DNA of 58,064 nt from Mesorhizobium escarrei. GTDB lineage: Bacteria; Pseudomonadota; Alphaproteobacteria; Rhizobiales; Rhizobiaceae. The notes below the pieces were generated by a model. It ran no database searches, was not told where the DNA came from, and saw nothing but the letters and a program-made list of their open reading frames with translations. Location: contig NZ_CAKXZT010000115.1 in assembly GCF_935825525.1 (NCBI RefSeq), forward strand, positions 42,651 to 100,714, read 5' to 3'. The translations under genes and the position numbers were made by a program. Of this stretch, positions 17,237 through 25,490 are shown piece after piece (position 1 is the stretch's first letter; each line of letters opens with the position of its first letter).

Positions 17237-17384
17237 AATCGCGCTTATCGGGTCACAGTTTCCCTCGCTCGATGCGCCTCGAACCTCGTTTTTTCGCGCT
17301 GGAAGATGATCTGCGCTGGCTTGGCTCTTGTTGGACATTTGGGCGACATGCATGAGGCACCCACAAACAACCACTTTTGAATTT

Positions 17385-17426
17385 GCGCATGATCCTTTCG
17401 GAGGCGGTTTTTCCGCGGTCATGCGC
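17385..17426. repeat. Intergenic palindrome, family 1 (single module)
   Basis: Outer arms GCGCATGA (17385-17392) and TCATGCGC (17419-17426) enclose a degenerate inner stem. It is related to the first module of the elements at 1129 and 13787. It lies just upstream of the GNAT start, which argues against upstream start codons for that gene. Confidence 0.65.
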
Positions 17427-17441
17427 CGTGAGGCAGAGTTT

Positions 17442-17981
17442 ATGGGAAATCCAAGAGCAGCCAGCGCACCGGTCATCGAGACGAAGCGAACCATCTTGCG
17501 GCCGCACCAGCTCGATGATTTCGATGCTTATGTCGCCATGTGGGCCGATCCGGATGTCACCCGCTTCATCGGCGGCAAGCCGCGCACGCGCGAGGAAAGC
17601 TGGATGCGCTTCCTGCGTCATGCCGGCCTGTGGTCGCTGCTGGGCTACGGCTTCTGGGCGATCGAGGACAAGGCATCCGGCCGCTTCATCGGCGAGGCCG
17701 GTTTCCACGATCTGAAGCGCGACATGGTGCCGTCGATCGAAGGCGTTCCGGAAGCCGGTTGGGCGCTGGTCCCGAGCGCACATGGCCAGGGGTTCGCCAG
17801 CGAAGTCGTCGGACGGATTCTCGCCTGGGGCGACGTGACATTCGGGCGCGCAAGGACCGTCTGCATCATCGATCCGGAAAACACCGCTTCGCTGAGCGTC
17901 GCGGCCAAATGCGGCTACAGCGAAGTGTTGCGGACCACCTATCACGACAATGCGACGATCCTGCTGGAACGGCAGCCCTAG
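17442..17981 (+). CDS. GNAT family N-acetyltransferase (RimJ/RimL-like)
   Basis: The 179-residue protein fits the Acetyltransf_3 branch. It opens with ETKRTILRPHQLDDFDAYVAMWADPDV, then FWAIEDKASGRFIGEAGFHDL, and the acetyl-CoA site WALVPSAHGQGFASEVVGRILAW (Q-x-x-G-x-A type). It closes with DPENTASLSVAAKCGY. Substrate unknown; relatives acetylate ribosomal protein N-termini or small molecules. The ATG at 17442 follows GAGG at good spacing. Upstream codons in frame run through a palindromic repeat and were rejected. Confidence 0.9.
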   Translation: MGNPRAASAPVIETKRTILRPHQLDDFDAYVAMWADPDVTRFIGGKPRTREESWMRFLRHAGLWSLLGYGFWAIEDKASGRFIGEAGFHDLKRDMVPSIEGVPEAGWALVPSAHGQGFASEVVGRILAWGDVTFGRARTVCIIDPENTASLSVAAKCGYSEVLRTTYHDNATILLERQP

Positions 17982-18031
17982 GGGTTACGGCCTGTCATCC
18001 TGCGGTTCTGATCGGGCCGAATCGAGGCTTT

Positions 18032-18805
18032 CTAGGCCTGCCGCTTCAGCACCGGGCCTTCCGCTTCGGCCTTTAGGGCCGCCTGTTCGAGCATCGAGGC
18101 GTCTTCGCCGAAAGCGCGGGTGGCGCGCGCGGCCGCCTCGATCAGCGGATTTTTCATGCGCTGCAGAAAGGCCGCGTCGACGCGTGTGCTCGGGCCTGAC
18201 AGCGTCAACGCACCGAGCAAGGTGTGCCCCGGCCCGAAAACAGGTGCCGAAACGCCCGCCGTCTCGGGGTCGCGATCGCCGACCGACAAACAATGATAGG
18301 TTTTGCGGATCGTCTCGTATGGTTCGCCCTGCTGGCCGGAAAACGCCGCAAGCACGCGGCCGCCCGTACCAGCCAGCAGGGGCAGCACGTCGCCTTCCCG
18401 TATGGTGTAGCGGATGGGATGCTTGGACTCGACGCGATAGAGACAGGTGCGTACGTCGCCCGAACGGACATAGAAAGCGACGCTTTCCCAGCTTCGCTCA
18501 GCCAGATCGCGCATGATCGGCAGCAGGATGTCGATCGCCACGACCGAACGCTGGTATAGGGCGCCCAGCCGGAAGGTGGCAGGGCCGACACGGTAGCGGC
18601 CGTCGTCGAGTCGCTCCAGCAATTGCCCGCGCAGCAACGAGTTCGCCAGCCTCAGGATCGTGCTCTTGTAGAGGCCGGTCCGCGCCGCGATTTCGGCCAG
18701 GCTGAGCGAGCGGTCGGCGGCAGCGAAAGCATCGAGGATGGCGATCGCACGATCGAGCGCGGCAACGCCGTTGGTCGACGCAGTCTTGGATTGTGTTACG
18801 GTCAT
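18032..18805 (-). CDS. IclR family transcriptional regulator
   Basis: The 257-residue regulator has an N-terminal winged HTH at about 10-70 (LSLAEIAARTGLYKSTILRLANSLL) and the C-terminal IclR effector domain (about 85-245; VLPLLAGTGGRVLAAFSG, DRDPETAGVSAPVFGPGHTLLGALTLSGP). It is divergent from tctC-tctB-tctA and the two enzymes that follow, so it most likely controls that catabolic operon in response to its substrate. I start at the ATG at 18805. The 204-bp gap to tctC contains three GGACAGAA-like motifs that are candidate operators. Confidence 0.92.
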   Translation of the reverse strand: MTVTQSKTASTNGVAALDRAIAILDAFAAADRSLSLAEIAARTGLYKSTILRLANSLLRGQLLERLDDGRYRVGPATFRLGALYQRSVVAIDILLPIMRDLAERSWESVAFYVRSGDVRTCLYRVESKHPIRYTIREGDVLPLLAGTGGRVLAAFSGQQGEPYETIRKTYHCLSVGDRDPETAGVSAPVFGPGHTLLGALTLSGPSTRVDAAFLQRMKNPLIEAAARATRAFGEDASMLEQAALKAEAEGPVLKRQA

Positions 18806-18833
18806 CTGCTTGACCACGTCATTCCATTCCCAG

Positions 18834-18914
18834 TTGGACAGAAGGGCCGATCGGAGCAATTGTGCCGCATCCAGACAGTTCTGTCCAGCAGAATGATATT
18901 CCGGTTGACAGAAC
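18834..18914. promoter_or_regulatory. Candidate IclR operators between iclR-type gene and tctC
   Basis: Three related sites occur: TTGGACAGAAG (18834-18844), a near-palindrome GACAGTTCTGTC (18874-18885; its reverse strand reads TGGACAGAAC), and TTGACAGAAC (18905-18914). The last could also be a -35 box for tctC. Spacing between site centres is about 40 and 30 bp, close to whole helical turns. Assigning them to the IclR regulator is inference from position. Confidence 0.5.
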
Positions 18915-19009
18915 GAGGCAAAGACTGCATGAATTTTTGTCGAGCGGGTCTGAATTCAGGCTACGTTGCTGGCAGGCACCGGAGGAGGTGTCGTGATTGG
19001 AGGAATCCC

Positions 19010-19987
19010 ATGCTGAACAGACGCAGATTTTTAACGAGCACCGCCGCTGCCGGCGCCGCCGGTTTCGCGGCGTTGCATCTCTCGCACGCCTTCGCGCAGG
19101 ATGCACCGCAGATCCAGATCTTCGTACCGGCAGCGCCCGGCGGCGGCTGGGACCAGACGGCGCGCACGATGGACCAGGTGCTGCGCAGTGAGAAGCTGAT
19201 CTCCGGTTCGCAGATCACCAATGTCGGCGGCGCCGGCGGCACAGTCGGCCTGCCGCAATTCATCAGCCAGTGGAACGGCAAGGGCAATTCGCTGATGGTT
19301 GCCGGCATGGTCATGGTTGGCGCAATCATTGCCAACAAATCGGCCAATAATCTCACCGAGGTCACGCCGATCGCCCGCCTCACCGGCGAGTTCGAGGCGC
19401 TTGTGGTGCCGGCGGCCTCGCCGTTCAAGACCGCAGCGGATTTCGTCGCCGCCCTCAAGGCCGATCCGACCAAGGTGCCGGTGGCAGGCGGTTCAGCCGG
19501 CGGCTCGGACCACATATTGTTCGGCCTCATCGCCAAGACGGCCGGTGTCCCGGCAGCCAACCTCTCCTACGTGCCGTTCGCCGGCGGCGGCGAGGCACTG
19601 TCGGCGCTTCTCGGCAACCAGGTCGCGGCCGGCATCTCCGGCTATGGCGAGTTCTCCGAACAGGTCAAGGCAGGCGCGCTTCGGCTGCTCGCCATTTCCG
19701 CGGACAAGCGCCAGGAAGGCATCGACGCACCGACGCTGAAGGAAGCCGGCATCGATGTCGAACTGTTCAACTGGCGCGGCGTTTTCGCACCGCCGGGCGT
19801 TTCCGTCGCCGACAAGGCGGCGATGATCACGCTGGTCGAGACCATGGCTAAGAGCGATGCCTGGGCCACCGAATGCAAAAACCGCAACTGGACGCAGATC
19901 CTGCTCACCGGCGAAGACTATGCGAAATTTCTCGCCGAAGACACGGCTCGGATCGCAGCCATCCTCAAGGACCTCGGCCTTGCCTGA
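19010..19987 (+). CDS. tctC: Tripartite tricarboxylate transporter substrate-binding protein
   Basis: The 325-residue periplasmic binding protein is of the TctC/Bug family. The signal starts MLNRRRFLTSTAAAG and ends near AFA at about residue 29. Two adjacent arginines and a following FLT suggest Tat export. The mature part shows IFVPAAPGGGWDQTARTM, the family ligand loop, then GGAGGTVGLPQF, PVAGGSAGGSDHILFGLIAK and YVPFAGGGEALSALLGNQVAAGISGY. It captures a carboxylate for TctAB. The ATG at 19010 follows GGAGG. It heads the operon. Confidence 0.92.
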   Translation: MLNRRRFLTSTAAAGAAGFAALHLSHAFAQDAPQIQIFVPAAPGGGWDQTARTMDQVLRSEKLISGSQITNVGGAGGTVGLPQFISQWNGKGNSLMVAGMVMVGAIIANKSANNLTEVTPIARLTGEFEALVVPAASPFKTAADFVAALKADPTKVPVAGGSAGGSDHILFGLIAKTAGVPAANLSYVPFAGGGEALSALLGNQVAAGISGYGEFSEQVKAGALRLLAISADKRQEGIDAPTLKEAGIDVELFNWRGVFAPPGVSVADKAAMITLVETMAKSDAWATECKNRNWTQILLTGEDYAKFLAEDTARIAAILKDLGLA

Positions 19988-20118
19988 TGTCCTCGGAGAG
20001 GGGGGCGGTCTGCACTGCCCCTTTCCGATGTTCGCCAGCCGCATGGACATGCGATCCGGCGCGAGTGAAACTGCGGTGAGGTCGGCCGTGGGAGACCGGC
20101 CATCCAGGGAGGACGATC

Positions 20119-20655
20119 ATGAGCACCAGCGACCAGCAGGCGGCGCAGCCGCGCCTCGCCGTGCCCGAATTGCTGATCGGCATCGGGCTTCTCGCCTGCG
20201 CCGGCGCAGTGGCTTGGCAGACGCTGTCGATCCCGGTGTCGCCGCTCTACTCCAAGGTTGGCCCGACCGTCTTCCCCTACATCACCATGGTCGGCATGAC
20301 GATCCTTTCGCTGCTGCTGATCGTCGCCGCGCTGCGGGGCGGCTGGCAGCCGGAGGAAGAAAAGGAAACGCCGACCGACTGGAAGGCGATGGGCATCGTC
20401 GCCGTCGGATTGGTCGCGAACCTTGTGCTGATCCAGCCGCTTGGTTTCACCGCAGCCTCTGTGGTCATGTTCGTTCTCATCTGCCACGGGTTCGGCAGCA
20501 GACATCCGCTGCGTGATGTGCTGCTCGGCCTGATCCTGGCGCTTGCCGCCTATTTCGGCTTCGCCAGGGCGCTCGGCGTCAACATCGGCGCCGGCTTCAT
20601 CGAGAACCAGCTGAACACGGTAGTCGATTCCATTATCCGTATGTTGAGAGGCTGA
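20119..20655 (+). CDS. tctB: Tripartite tricarboxylate transporter small membrane subunit
   Basis: The 178-residue protein has four hydrophobic segments, at about 15-34, 50-72, 91-115 and 122-150, as usual for TctB. The motif [18 protein letters not shown] follows the first helix. TctB pairs with TctA to form the ion-driven membrane part of the transporter. It starts about 130 bp after tctC and ends 4 bp before tctA, so the A and B subunits are tightly coupled. Confidence 0.9.
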   Translation: MSTSDQQAAQPRLAVPELLIGIGLLACAGAVAWQTLSIPVSPLYSKVGPTVFPYITMVGMTILSLLLIVAALRGGWQPEEEKETPTDWKAMGIVAVGLVANLVLIQPLGFTAASVVMFVLICHGFGSRHPLRDVLLGLILALAAYFGFARALGVNIGAGFIENQLNTVVDSIIRMLRG

Positions 20656-20659
20656 AGCC

Positions 20660-22183
20660 ATGGAAACGCTTGGCCATCTCGCGCACGGATTCTCGGTCGC
20701 TTTTACGCCGGTCAATCTCATGTGGTGCCTGCTCGGCACCACGTTGGGGACAGCGATCGGCGTGCTGCCCGGCCTCGGACCGGCGCTGACCATCGCGCTG
20801 CTTTTGCCGATCACCTATCAGGTGGCGCCGGAAGCGTCCTTCATCCTGTTTGCCGGCATCTATTACGGCGCCATGTATGGCGGTTCGACGACATCGATCC
20901 TGCTCAACACGCCGGGCGAAAGTGCGACCATCGTCACTGCGCTAGAAGGCAACAGGATGGCCCGTTCCGGTCGCGGCGGCGCGGCACTTGCCACCTCGGC
21001 GATCGGCTCGTTCGTCGCCGGCACACTCGGCACGCTGGGCGTCGCCTTTCTGGCCCCGGTCGTGGTCAAATTTGCGCTGTCTTTCGGCCCGGCCGAGTAT
21101 TTCTCGCTGATGGTGCTGGCCTTCATCACGGTTTCGGCGGTGCTCGGCTCGTCGTCGGTGCGCGGCCTGACCAGCCTGTTCGTCGGCTTCGTCATCGGCA
21201 TGATCGGCGTCGACCTGCAGACCGGGCAGCCGCGCTTCACCTTCGGCATGAGCCAATTGCTCGATGGCGTAGACGTGATCGTCGTCGCCGTCGGCCTCTT
21301 TGCGGTCGGCGAGACGTTCTACATGGCCTCGCGTCGCTATGCCGGCAAGGACGAGATCGTGCCGCTGAAGGGCTCGCTCTACATGACGGCGGCCGAGTGG
21401 GCGCGCTCGTGGAAGGCTTGGCTGCGCGGCGCCCTGCTCGGCTTCCCGATCGGCGCCCTGCCGGCCGGCGGCGCCGAAATCCCGACCTTCCTGTCCTACG
21501 CAATCGAGAAGAAGCTCTCCAAGCACAAGGAGGAGTTCGGCACGGTCGGCGCCATCGAAGGCGTTGCCGGACCGGAAGCCGCCAACAACGCGTCGGCGGC
21601 CGGCGTGCTGGTGCCGATGCTGACGCTTGGGCTGCCGACCTCGGCGACGGCCGCGATCATGCTGTCGGCCTTCCAGAGCTATGGCATCAATCCCGGGCCG
21701 ATGCTGTTCATGACGCAGGCCAATCTGGTCTGGGGGCTGATCGCCAGCCTGTTCATCGCCAACATCATCCTCGTCATCCTCAACCTGCCGCTGATCGGGT
21801 TGTGGGTGCGCCTGCTGAAAATCCCGGCGCCGCAGCTCTATGCCGGCATCCTGGTGTTCGCCACGGTCGGCACCTACGGTATTTCTCAATCGCCGATCGA
21901 CCTCGTCATCCTCTATCTGCTCGGCGGGGCCGGATTCCTGATGCGGCGCTTCGATTTCCCGACGGCGCCGGTGATCATCGGCATGATCCTCTGGCCGCTC
22001 GCCGAAACCCAGTTCCGCCGCGCGATGACCATCTCGAACGGCGACTGGTCGGTGTTCTACAAACATCCGCTGTCGCTGACGCTGCTGACGCTGGCGTTCA
22101 TCGGGCTGATTGGACCGCATATCTACGCTTTCATCGAACGCCGGCGCACGCGCGGACCGGAACACGTGCCGGGCGATGCCTGA
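20660..22183 (+). CDS. tctA: Tripartite tricarboxylate transporter large membrane subunit
   Basis: The 507-residue protein has 11 or 12 transmembrane helices. The family fingerprints are [21 protein letters not shown] (about 31-51), [41 protein letters not shown] and [21 protein letters not shown]. It forms the main translocation path for citrate, tricarballylate or similar acids brought by TctC. The gene is intact and of normal length, with a 4-bp gap after tctB and a 15-bp gap before the CoA-transferase. Confidence 0.95.
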   Translation: METLGHLAHGFSVAFTPVNLMWCLLGTTLGTAIGVLPGLGPALTIALLLPITYQVAPEASFILFAGIYYGAMYGGSTTSILLNTPGESATIVTALEGNRMARSGRGGAALATSAIGSFVAGTLGTLGVAFLAPVVVKFALSFGPAEYFSLMVLAFITVSAVLGSSSVRGLTSLFVGFVIGMIGVDLQTGQPRFTFGMSQLLDGVDVIVVAVGLFAVGETFYMASRRYAGKDEIVPLKGSLYMTAAEWARSWKAWLRGALLGFPIGALPAGGAEIPTFLSYAIEKKLSKHKEEFGTVGAIEGVAGPEAANNASAAGVLVPMLTLGLPTSATAAIMLSAFQSYGINPGPMLFMTQANLVWGLIASLFIANIILVILNLPLIGLWVRLLKIPAPQLYAGILVFATVGTYGISQSPIDLVILYLLGGAGFLMRRFDFPTAPVIIGMILWPLAETQFRRAMTISNGDWSVFYKHPLSLTLLTLAFIGLIGPHIYAFIERRRTRGPEHVPGDA

Positions 22184-22198
22184 CCTGTTTGTGACATC

Positions 22199-23383
22199 AT
22201 GACCGATCTGCTGTCCGGCATCCGCGTCCTCGACCTGACCAATGTTCTGGCTGGCCCCTACTGTGCCTATCAGCTGGCGCTGCTCGGGGCCGATGTGATC
22301 AAGGTCGAGGCGCCGCAAGGCGGCGATCTGGCGCGCCAGCTCGGCGGCTCGCCGGAACTCAACAGCACCGGCATGGGCGCTTCGTTCCTGGCGCAGAACG
22401 CCGGCAAACGATCGGTGGTGCTCGATCTCAAGAAAGAGGCCGATCGCGAACGCTTCCTCGATCTGGTCGCCTCCGCCGACGCGCTGGTCGAGAATTTCCG
22501 CCCAGGCGTGATGGATCGGCTGGGGCTCGGCTATGCCAGGCTGAAAGAGGTCCGCCCCAGTCTTGTCTATTGCGCGATTTCGGGCTTCGGCCAGACCGGG
22601 CCGATGCGCGACAATCCGGCTTACGACCAGATCATCCAGGGTCTTTCGGGCATCATGAGCATCACCGGCACACCGGAGACCGCGCCGTTGCGTGTCGGGT
22701 ATCCGGTCGCCGACACGCTGGGTGGGCTGGTCGGGGCGTTCGCCATCACCGCGGCACTTGTGAAGCAGAAGACGACAGGCGAGGGCGCTTTCCTCGACGT
22801 GTCGATGCTCGAATGCACGCTTTCCGCGCTGGGCTGGCCGGTTTCCAACTATCTGACGGCAGGCGTCGAGCCGCAGCCGATGGGCAACGAGAACATGACG
22901 GCGGCACCTTCCGGCACGTTTCGCACCGGCGACGGCCTGCTCAACATCGCCGCCAACAAGCAGGAGCAGTTCGTCACGCTCTGCCGGCTGGTCGGGCTGC
23001 CGGAGCTGGCGTCGGACCCGCGATTTGCCGAGCGCGAGACGCGCAAGCGCAACCGCATCGCCTTGAAGGCGCTGATCGAGGACGCACTGGCGAGCGGCTC
23101 GGCCGTAGCCTGGGAGGAGACCCTCAATCGCGCAGGCGTGCCAGCGGGCAGGGTGCTGACCATCCCGCAGGTGCTGGCCGAGCAGCAAGTGATCGCGCGC
23201 GAGATGACCGCCCGCTTCGATGGCATGCCGAACATCCACCGACCGCTGACCGTCGTGCGCGGCGGGTTCATGGTCGATGGCGCAGCACCGTTGCCGACCA
23301 GGCCGCCACCAACGCTGGGCGAGCATATGGACGAGGTGTTTGCCAGTCTGCCGCCGCGCGTCAAGACAAGAGCGCAGACATGA
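22199..23383 (+). CDS. CaiB/BaiF (class III) CoA-transferase
   Basis: The 394-residue protein is a full-length class III CoA-transferase. It begins LLSGIRVLDLTNVLAGPYC, with GADVIKVEAPQGGDLAR and SVVLDLKKEADRERFLDLV. The catalytic aspartate lies in NPAYDQIIQGLSGIMS at about residue 143. These enzymes move CoA from a donor such as succinyl-CoA to a carboxylic acid. Between tctA and a citryl-CoA-lyase-like gene, it probably activates the imported acid before cleavage (inference). It ends 13 bp before the next start. Confidence 0.92.
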   Translation: MTDLLSGIRVLDLTNVLAGPYCAYQLALLGADVIKVEAPQGGDLARQLGGSPELNSTGMGASFLAQNAGKRSVVLDLKKEADRERFLDLVASADALVENFRPGVMDRLGLGYARLKEVRPSLVYCAISGFGQTGPMRDNPAYDQIIQGLSGIMSITGTPETAPLRVGYPVADTLGGLVGAFAITAALVKQKTTGEGAFLDVSMLECTLSALGWPVSNYLTAGVEPQPMGNENMTAAPSGTFRTGDGLLNIAANKQEQFVTLCRLVGLPELASDPRFAERETRKRNRIALKALIEDALASGSAVAWEETLNRAGVPAGRVLTIPQVLAEQQVIAREMTARFDGMPNIHRPLTVVRGGFMVDGAAPLPTRPPPTLGEHMDEVFASLPPRVKTRAQT

Positions 23384-23396
23384 GCGACGCGAGAAC

Positions 23397-24248
23397 ATGA
23401 GGGACGGTGGGAAAAAAACCGGCCGCGAGCGCGGCGAGGAATGGTGGCAAACCGATATCATCGAAATGCGCCCTGGCGTGATCCGGCTGCGCGGCTATGA
23501 GGTCCAGGACCTGATCGGCCGCGTCAGCTTTCCGGCGATGATCTGGCTGATGCTGCGCGGCGAACTGCCTGGTGAGGAGCAGGCGGCGCTGCTCGGCATC
23601 GCGCTGGGGGCCGCCGTCGACCACGGGCCACAGGCGCCGTCGATCGCCATTGCCCGCATGGCGGCTACCTGCGGCGTCGGCATCAACAGTGCCATGGCCT
23701 CAGCCATCAACGTGCTTGGCGATGTGCATGGCGGCGCCGGTGAGCAGGCGCTTGCCTTCTATGGTGACATCGCTGCGGCAGTGGACGAAGGCGTGACGCT
23801 TGGCGATGCCGTCGTGGCGCGGCTCGATCGATTCTTCGCCGAGGAAAAGTCCTATGTGCCAGGGCTCGGGCACCGCTTCCATCCGGTCGATCCGCGGGCG
23901 CCGCGCCTCATCGAGCTGACCCGCGATTTTGCCGCGCGCGGCATCGTCAGTGGACGTTTCGCCGACATCGCCGAGGCTGTTGAGGCCGAGGTCGCGCGGC
24001 GCAAGGGCAAGAAGATCCCGCTCAACATCGACGGCGCCACCGCCGTCATCTATGGCGAACTCGGCTTTCCGCCGCCGCTGACACGCGGCCTTTTCGTGCT
24101 GTCGCGCTCGGTCGGCATATTGGCGCATGCGTGGGAACAGTCGCAACAGAGCGACCGCAACAAGGGACCACTGCCGCGCGAATGGTTGTGGGCCTATACG
24201 GGCAGGCCGGTGCGGCCTTTTCCTCAGGGAGAAGACGACGCCAAATGA
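23397..24248 (+). CDS. Citryl-CoA lyase-type citrate synthase-fold enzyme
   Basis: The 283-residue protein resembles a short citrate-synthase fold like the citryl-CoA lyase module of ATP-citrate lyase. Catalytic segments are visible: NVLGDVHGGAGEQALAFY (first histidine), GLGHRFHPVDPRAPRL (second histidine) and LNIDGATAVIYGELGFP (aspartate). Its length is well below the 400-plus residues of true citrate synthase. With the preceding CoA-transferase it could split a citryl-CoA-like thioester to acetyl-CoA and an oxoacid. It overlaps the convergent NUDIX gene by 25 bp at the 3' end. Direction and exact substrate are inferred. Confidence 0.82.
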   Translation: MRDGGKKTGRERGEEWWQTDIIEMRPGVIRLRGYEVQDLIGRVSFPAMIWLMLRGELPGEEQAALLGIALGAAVDHGPQAPSIAIARMAATCGVGINSAMASAINVLGDVHGGAGEQALAFYGDIAAAVDEGVTLGDAVVARLDRFFAEEKSYVPGLGHRFHPVDPRAPRLIELTRDFAARGIVSGRFADIAEAVEAEVARRKGKKIPLNIDGATAVIYGELGFPPPLTRGLFVLSRSVGILAHAWEQSQQSDRNKGPLPREWLWAYTGRPVRPFPQGEDDAK

Positions 24249-24733
24249 GGCCTTGGTTCAAGTTCGCCGGCGCGCGCTGGCTGGGGAATTTTCAGGTTCT
24301 TCAGCAGTGTTGAAAGATCGGGCTCGTCGATGAGCACTGCTGCGTCTGCCGGCGTCAGCCATGATCGCTGCCGTCGCTTGGCTTCCTGCCAGTTGGCCAG
24401 CTCGTCCGTCACCGCCAGCAGGTAGACGGTGACGTCGACGCGGACGAAACGGTTCGTCAGCCGCTTCCAGTAGGAATAGGTGCCGGCCGGCTGCTTCAGC
24501 GTCTTGCCGAGGACGCCGGCTTCCTCCTGCGCTTCGATGGTGGCTGCCTTGCGCCCACTCTTGCCCTTCATCGGCCAGCCCTTGGGCACGATAAAGCGCC
24601 TTGTCGATATCGAGGTGACCAGCATCACCTCGACGCCGCCATGCTCGCCCAGCCGAAAGGGAATCGCCGCGACCTGACGGATCCGCTCGCCCTTCCTCGC
24701 TTTGCGTACGACCTTCTTCTTGGTGGCTGCCAT
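24224..24733 (-). CDS. NUDIX hydrolase
   Basis: The 169-residue protein has a basic N-terminus (TKKKVVRKARKGERIRQ) and a NUDIX fold of the diphosphoinositol-polyphosphate-phosphohydrolase-like type: RRFIVPKGWPMKGKSGRKAA, then IEAQEEAGVLG. The NUDIX box keeps the EE dyad and GV but lacks the usual arginine before the first glutamate. Activity may therefore be altered. These enzymes hydrolyse nucleoside diphosphates linked to other groups. The start is taken at 24733. The 3' end overlaps the convergent lyase gene. Confidence 0.85.
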   Translation of the reverse strand: MAATKKKVVRKARKGERIRQVAAIPFRLGEHGGVEVMLVTSISTRRFIVPKGWPMKGKSGRKAATIEAQEEAGVLGKTLKQPAGTYSYWKRLTNRFVRVDVTVYLLAVTDELANWQEAKRRQRSWLTPADAAVLIDEPDLSTLLKNLKIPQPARAGELEPRPHLASSSP

Positions 24734-24856
24734 TGACGACGATCCAATCAGGGCAGTGCCAAAGCACAAAAGCACGTTGCGAAATCAAAACCGCCTTGAT
24801 GCTACTTGGAGGCGAGTGGCATTCAAGGATATAAGTCGGCTAAATAAATGAGCTCA

Positions 24857-25153
24857 TCATCGGCAGGTCCTGATAAAGCGGCTGCCCGAGCGCTGCAACT
24901 GGCAAGTGGGCGCCATCTGCGGCACATCTGGCCGTTGCGGCACGACCACGCGATCCTGGGCACGGAACTGCTGTTGCTGCTGCTGATATTGCTGCCGCCG
25001 CAGCCTGTTCTCCAGCATCAGCAAGTCGCTTTGCCGGACCACCGCGTTACGATTGGCAGGAGTGACGTTCTGCGCGGAGAGAGCCGCGTCCGACAGCACC
25101 GCTGTTGCCAGGGTTGCCGACATCAAGATCGTCGATAGGCGAAGCGGCGACAT
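24857..25153 (-). CDS. Small secreted glutamine-rich hypothetical protein
   Basis: The 98-residue protein has a signal peptide (about 1-27, MSPLRLSTILMSATLATAVL then ALSAQ). The mature part holds a helical, glutamine-rich stretch (LLMLENRLRRQQYQQQQQQ) and two cysteines near the C-terminus (APTCQLQRSGSRFIRTC). I recognise no family. The spaced cysteines suggest a disulphide in the periplasm. It is a single gene with no obvious partner. Confidence 0.65.
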   Translation of the reverse strand: MSPLRLSTILMSATLATAVLSDAALSAQNVTPANRNAVVRQSDLLMLENRLRRQQYQQQQQQFRAQDRVVVPQRPDVPQMAPTCQLQRSGSRFIRTCR

Positions 25154-25490
25154 CCATCCATTCCCTTACGAAACAGAACCTTGGGCCCGCACAAAACAGA
25201 ACCTTGCGATTATATAGGGCGTTTGTCTGATGATGCCATGGCTAAAGCCTCGCCGGATCGGAATTGGCGGCTAGCCAGTCAGGCCGCAAAGCCCGTCGAT
25301 CGATGTGTGCTGGCGAAGGGAACCAATACGAGGCCGACGACAAGAAGCTGGAGGGCATCCTGCAGTTCCATACCTTTCGGGCCTTGAGCAGATAATTTGA
25401 ACCGCAACATCGCACAGTTGAAAAGCTCGGGGGCGGCGCTGCGTTCCCCGGAGCCGTTGGCCACGGCACGGCGATAGCCCAGCCGCGCGA
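25154..25490. other. Intergenic stretch, possible short membrane ORF
   Basis: These 337 bp separate the small secreted gene from the T1SS adaptor. On the minus strand an ORF at 25279-25464 could encode up to 61 residues with a hydrophobic LQLLVVGLVLVPF segment, but there is no good ribosome site and no recognised family. I do not call it a gene. Confidence 0.4.

Noticed and set aside
20942..23461. 839-residue minus-strand ORF antisense to tctA and the CoA-transferase
   Set aside because: It is rich in R, G, H, Q and D with no domain pattern, and mirrors the codon bias of the real genes on the plus strand.
25279..25464. Minus-strand ORF downstream of the secreted glutamine-rich gene
   Set aside because: It has one hydrophobic segment but no ribosome site, no known family and no supporting neighbour.
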